Below, piece after piece: positions 5,494 through 9,140 of a DNA stretch of 9,140 nucleotides. The stretch's first letter is position 1. Each line of letters begins with the position of its first letter. The position numbers and the translations under genes were made by a program. Origin of the DNA: CAYSLC01 sp964431545 (GTDB lineage: Bacteria > Desulfobacterota > Desulfobacteria > Desulfobacterales > JAABSP01); the NCBI GenBank assembly GCA_964431545.1, contig CAYSLC010000210.1, forward strand, positions 1-9,140. Direction: 5' to 3'. The notes beneath the pieces are model-generated. The model did no database searches. It saw nothing but the letters and a program-made list of their open reading frames with translations, and was not told where the DNA came from.

Positions 5494-8400
5494 TCACCGG
5501 TGGGTGGTACCGATGAAGCACCCGCTTCCGCCGCCGCCTCCGGAGACATCGGCCTTGTGGGCCAGGGCGCCCGGCGGGCCCGGAGGCGTGATGCCGTCGT
5601 CGTCGAGTCCGGTTCGCAGCGCGGTTCCGCGACCGGGGGCCGTGTCCGTCGTCCGAGCCCTTAGTATGTCGTTTCGCGCGTTTTCGGGAAATCGCAGGAC
5701 GACCCCTTCGGCCTTGGCCCGGACCCAATAGCCGACGCCGTCTTCCAGCACGTCGGTGTCCGGCCGGGACTCTCCGTTTTCCCACCGCCAGAGGCGCTTG
5801 TCGAGCCAGGGGTTGTCCGCGGGCAATGCGTCGATGGTGATGGGACCGGCCTCTGTGTCGCAGAGCCCGGCCTGCCTGTAGACCAACAGCTCCACGCTTT
5901 TCCAGGGAAAGCTGCCGCCCGAGGGCGCGGCGATCATGTTCCAGCCGATGTCCTGGGAAGCGTTGTAGAAGAGTTCCACCTCCTGGTCATGGTCCGGGCT
6001 TGCGGGCACTCCGTCCAGGGCCAGATCGACCCCGTTTCTGGCCAGGACCCACAATGCGCGTCCGGGCTCGATGACAAGCCCCTCGCCGTATTCGATGTAT
6101 CCGCCCACCCGGGGGTCGTACGCCCCCAAACGGTAGAGGGAGATGTCGTATTGGCCGATGATCTCATCGAGCACCAGTTCGGCCGGGGCCCCGGGATCCA
6201 CTGGAAAGGCGATCATGCGGTATTCCTCCACCGTAATCCCCGGCGGAACGGAGGCGATGTGGGTCCCCGTGTGTTGGCCGGCGGTGAAGGACCGCTCTTC
6301 GGACCAGAGGGTTTCGCCGGTCTCCGGGTCCACGAATCCGGCCTGCCAGACATATTCGTTCCCGCTGTGGACGCCGGTGACGGTGTAGCCGGTCAGGTCG
6401 CCGCCGATGTGGTCGAAGGCGGGCGGGTCGGTGGGGCAGCCGTACCCCCGGTCGGCCCGCCGGATCCGCCAGTGGATGGTCAGCCCATCGGGGATCTGGT
6501 CGCTGGGGAGGGGCGTCACCGTGAGGGTGACGGTGTTCGTCTCGAAGATCGCCCCGTCCGGGGGTCCGGCGGGTTGGGGCGGTTCCAGGGGCTGGTTCGG
6601 ACGGACCGCCACGGTGACCTCGTCGGCGGCTTCCGCGCCGGAATCGTCGGTGACGGTCAGCCGGAAGACGAGGAGGGTCTCCGAACCGGGGGCCGTGAAC
6701 GTCGGGGTCGGGGTGTCGGATCCGGCCAGGATGACCGTGGGGCCGGAAATCTGGGTCCATTGAAATTGGGCGATTTCGCCGTCGGGATCCCGGGAGCCGG
6801 CGCCGTCGAGGAAGACCAAATCTCCCCCACGGACCGTCAGATCGACGCCGGCGTCGGCGACCGGCGGCTGATTTGCGTGGCCCACATCAATTCGAAGCAT
6901 GTATTCGGCGCTGTCCGCCTGTCCGTCATTGACCTTTACCGGCACCGACAGGGTTTCCGGAGCGTTCGCTCCGGGGGTGATGGTCGTCCCTTCCAGAGTG
7001 TACCCGTCCCCTTCGCCGGCGATGAGACGGAAATCATCGGGATAGGCGTTGTCCGGATCGGTGACCGTGAGGTTTTCCAGGGTCAGGGTCAGGGGACGGC
7101 CGGCGGTGGCCGTCAAGGAATTCTGGCCGGTGATGGCCGGAGGGTCGTTGACCGGGGTCACGGTGATGGTGAAGGATCGGGGTTCAGTCGCGACCGTGCC
7201 GTCCCAGAGAAAGACCGAGAGGTTTGCGGTTCCGAAGGCATCCGGCGCGGGGGTGAAGGACAAGATGCCGGAAGAGGGGTCGATGGTTGGTTGTTCCGTG
7301 AACAGGCCGGTGTTGTCGTTCGCCGTGTCGAAGGTCAGCGGATCGGGCTCGTTGGCAGCACCGGTGGAGATATTCGATGCCCAGGGGGCGGCATACGGGC
7401 CGTGGTCCTCCTCCACCGTGACGTCCGTCCCGGGAGTGAATGACGGGGGATCGTTCACCGGGTTCACGGTCACCGTGAAGGTCGTCTCCACGGAGAGGCC
7501 CCCGGTGTCCGTGGCCAGGATGGTCAAGGTGGATGCGCCGACGGCGTCGGGGGCGTAGGCCAGGGTCAGGACGGATCCGGAGATCGCGGCGGAGGTGAAG
7601 ATGACCGGATTGGAGTTGACGGCGAGACTGTAGCCGAGACCGCCGGGGCCGTCCTGTTCGTCATCGAAATAGAATTTCAGGTCGATGGTCGTAACGGCGC
7701 CGGCTTCCCTGACGGCGATATTGGGAATGCCCGAGGTGGTGGGCGGGTCGTTGAGCCGGGTTACGGTGACGGTAAAGGTTCCCGTCGCGGAGGCGTCCGC
7801 GCCGTCCCAAAGGTAGACCGAAAGATTCGCGGTTCCCCATGCGTCCGGGGCGGGGGTGAAAGTCAGGGTCCCTGTGGAAGGGTCGACGGCGGGCGGGTCG
7901 GAGAACAGGGCGGGGATGTCGTTGGTGATCTCGAAGGTCAGCGGATCGGATTCGTTGGCCGCGCCGGTCGAGATGTCCGTCGCCCAGGGGCCGGAGTACG
8001 GGCCGCTGTTCTCGGGGACGGTTACGTCGGCTCCGGGGGTGAACGACGGGGGATCGTTTACGGGTTTCACGGTCGCCGTAAAGGACGTCTCGACGGTGAG
8101 GCCGTCGGCGTCCGCGGCCATGATGGCGAGGGTCGAGGCGCCTCCGGCATCGGGGGCGTAGGCCAGGGTCAGCACGGTCCCGGAGATGGCGGCGGACGTG
8201 AAGAGGGCCGGGTTGGAATTGTCGGTGAGGGTGTAGACGAGCCCGCCGGCTCCGTCCTGGGCGTCATCGAAATAGGACGACAGATCGATTGTCGTGGCGG
8301 GGGAATCCTCGTCCACGGTGATGTTGGGTACGCCGATGGTGGTGGGCGGATCATTGGTCTCGTTCACGGTGACGGTGAAGGTCCGCGTTTCGGAGGCGTC

Positions 8401-9140
8401 CGCGCCGTCCCACAGGTACACCGAAATGTTGGCGGTTCCCCATGCATCCGGGGCGGTGGTAAAGGTCAGGGTCCCGGTGGATGGGTCGATGGCGGGCGGG
8501 TCGGAAAACAGGGCGGGGTTGTCGTTGGTGATCTCGAAGGTCAGCGGATCGGATTCGTTGGCCGCGCCGGTCGAGATGTCCGTCGCCCATGGGCCGGAAT
8601 ACGGACCTTGGTTCTTGTCCATCGTTACGGAGCCGCCGGGGGTGAACGACGGGGGATCGTTCACCGGATTCACGGTCGCCGTGAAGGTCGTCTCGGCGCT
8701 GAGGCCCCCCGCGTCCGAGGCCTGGACGGTCAGGGACGAGGTTCCATTCGCGTCGGCGGCGTGGTCCAGTGTCAGAACGGTCCCGGAGATCGCGGCGGAG
8801 GTGAACAGGGCCGGGTTGGAATTGGCGGCGAGGGCGTAGCCGAGCCCGGCGGCGCCGTCCTCGATGTCATCGAAATAGGAAGACAGGTCGATTACCGAAG
8901 AGGCGGCGTCCTCGTCCACGGTGATATTGGGAACGCCCATGGCGGCGGGCGGATCGTTGACCGCAGTCACGGTGACGGAAAAAGTTTGGGACCCGGAATC
9001 GTCCGCGCCGTCCGACAGGTAGACAGAAATGTTGGCGGCTCCCCATGCGTCCGGGGCCGGGGTGAAGGTCAGGGTCCCGGCGGAAGGGTCGATGGCGGGC
9101 GGGTCGGAAAACAGGGCGGGGTTGTCGTTGGTGATCTCGA
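5494..9140 (-). CDS. Giant secreted/surface cadherin-like tandem-repeat protein with PKD domain and CFI-box C-terminus; N-terminus beyond window
   Basis: The frame is open from the right edge to the TGA at 5496-5494, giving 1214 residues of a longer protein. A GTG at 8970 is just an internal valine, because the repeat pattern continues unbroken upstream of it. Residues 1-667 are alternating cadherin-like repeats of the tandem-95 type, each closing with NDPP (at 61, 160, 262, 361, 463, 562 and 664). An Ig-like unit follows (668-755), then a PKD domain (756-847, with ADAG near its start and SRDPDGEI), a fibronectin-III-like region (848-955), and a duplicated C-terminal module (about 971-1150) with MIAFP/MIAAP and ALWV/GYWV marks. 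A linker leads to SGGGGGSGCFIGTTHR. No enzyme motif is seen. Such architecture is usual for calcium-binding adhesins or cell-envelope proteins; the location and adhesive role are inference. The CFI box is known as a C-terminal feature of exported proteins, but this one stops almost at once. Confidence 0.9.
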   Translation of the reverse strand, partial: EITNDNPALFSDPPAIDPSAGTLTFTPAPDAWGAANISVYLSDGADDSGSQTFSVTVTAVNDPPAAMGVPNITVDEDAASSVIDLSSYFDDIEDGAAGLGYALAANSNPALFTSAAISGTVLTLDHAADANGTSSLTVQASDAGGLSAETTFTATVNPVNDPPSFTPGGSVTMDKNQGPYSGPWATDISTGAANESDPLTFEITNDNPALFSDPPAIDPSTGTLTFTTAPDAWGTANISVYLWDGADASETRTFTVTVNETNDPPTTIGVPNITVDEDSPATTIDLSSYFDDAQDGAGGLVYTLTDNSNPALFTSAAISGTVLTLAYAPDAGGASTLAIMAADADGLTVETSFTATVKPVNDPPSFTPGADVTVPENSGPYSGPWATDISTGAANESDPLTFEITNDIPALFSDPPAVDPSTGTLTFTPAPDAWGTANLSVYLWDGADASATGTFTVTVTRLNDPPTTSGIPNIAVREAGAVTTIDLKFYFDDEQDGPGGLGYSLAVNSNPVIFTSAAISGSVLTLAYAPDAVGASTLTILATDTGGLSVETTFTVTVNPVNDPPSFTPGTDVTVEEDHGPYAAPWASNISTGAANEPDPLTFDTANDNTGLFTEQPTIDPSSGILSFTPAPDAFGTANLSVFLWDGTVATEPRSFTITVTPVNDPPAITGQNSLTATAGRPLTLTLENLTVTDPDNAYPDDFRLIAGEGDGYTLEGTTITPGANAPETLSVPVKVNDGQADSAEYMLRIDVGHANQPPVADAGVDLTVRGGDLVFLDGAGSRDPDGEIAQFQWTQISGPTVILAGSDTPTPTFTAPGSETLLVFRLTVTDDSGAEAADEVTVAVRPNQPLEPPQPAGPPDGAIFETNTVTLTVTPLPSDQIPDGLTIHWRIRRADRGYGCPTDPPAFDHIGGDLTGYTVTGVHSGNEYVWQAGFVDPETGETLWSEERSFTAGQHTGTHIASVPPGITVEEYRMIAFPVDPGAPAELVLDEIIGQYDISLYRLGAYDPRVGGYIEYGEGLVIEPGRALWVLARNGVDLALDGVPASPDHDQEVELFYNASQDIGWNMIAAPSGGSFPWKSVELLVYRQAGLCDTEAGPITIDALPADNPWLDKRLWRWENGESRPDTDVLEDGVGYWVRAKAEGVVLRFPENARNDILRARTTDTAPGRGTALRTGLDDDGITPPGPPGALAHKADVSGGGGGSGCFIGTTHR
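7138..9140 (-). repeat. Coding tandem repeat array with 603-bp higher-order period
   Basis: NDPP codons end each unit, with their left-hand bases at 8947, 8650, 8344, 8047, 7741, 7444 and 7138, so spacing alternates exactly 297/306/297/306/297/306. Type A (99 residues) carries the IDLSSYFDD and NSNPALFTSAAISG blocks. Type B (102 residues) carries GPYSGPWA, STGAANESDPLTFEI, DPSTGTLTF and VYLWDGAD. Three full AB pairs are 8946-8344, 8343-7741 and 7740-7138; a partial B reaches the right edge. A 70-base stretch at 7917-7986 is identical to 8520-8589, and the bases at 9123-9140 begin the same block again at +603. The copy nearest the C-terminus is the most diverged. Confidence 0.93.

Noticed and set aside
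5342..5731. Plus-strand 129-codon open frame spanning the convergent gap
   Set aside because: It crosses the hairpins and then runs antisense to the repeat-protein C-terminus, with low-complexity Pro/Ser/Arg content. It has no ribosome site and no motif.
5989..7443. Long plus-strand open frame of 484 codons opposite the giant repeat protein
   Set aside because: It is Gly/Arg/Asp/Val-rich, repeats with the same period as the minus-strand array and has no recognisable domain. It is an antisense shadow of GC-rich repeated codons.
8968..8970. GTG at 8970 as the start of the repeat protein
   Set aside because: The same frame continues upstream to the window edge and encodes a matching type B repeat, so this GTG is an internal valine.
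7138..9140. Regular repeats as a possible CRISPR array
   Set aside because: The units are about 300 bp, lie in one continuous reading frame and encode protein repeats. There are no short repeat-spacer units.

Overview
This is a GC-rich bacterial window. It is most consistent with a free-living Gram-negative bacterium, plausibly Desulfobacterota (the old Deltaproteobacteria). That guess rests on three things: a periplasmic-binding TRAP transporter, a very long cadherin-like surface protein ending in a Gly-rich 'CFI' box, and overall codon and base use. No rRNA or marker gene is present, so the taxonomy is an inference.

Left half (1-5095), all on the + strand: a thioredoxin reductase cut by the left edge (1-942); a polytopic membrane protein with two similar halves (989-1780); a small two-helix membrane protein whose start overlaps the preceding stop (1780-2112); and a complete TRAP-type secondary transporter, made of a periplasmic binding protein (2143-3225), a small DctQ membrane subunit (3320-3802) and a large DctM permease (3806-5095). 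Tight spacing and good Shine-Dalgarno sites from 1780 onward suggest one transcription unit. A long imperfect hairpin (3242-3297) fills the dctP-dctQ gap and could set the binding protein apart from the permease in expression. The transported substrate cannot be read from the sequence.

Middle (5096-5493): about 400 bases between convergent genes, visibly less GC-rich than the flanks. It holds an unrecognised minus-strand open stretch that may be a gene remnant, a 10-bp-stem hairpin (5377-5421), and a perfect 9-bp GC-rich hairpin with an A/T-rich loop (5452-5478), which is the best terminator or dispersed-repeat candidate.

Right half (5494-9140), - strand: the C-terminal 1214 residues of a giant secreted or surface repeat protein whose N-terminus lies beyond the right edge. 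It contains two alternating cadherin-like repeat types (99 and 102 residues) in a strict 603-bp higher-order period, then an Ig-like unit, a PKD domain, a fibronectin-III-like region, a two-half C-terminal module and a Gly-rich tail ending CFIGTTHR. I see no phage, CRISPR array, complete mobile element, RNA gene or clearly new multi-gene system. The most interesting material is the organisation of the repeat protein, the hairpin inside the TRAP operon and the convergent intergenic island.
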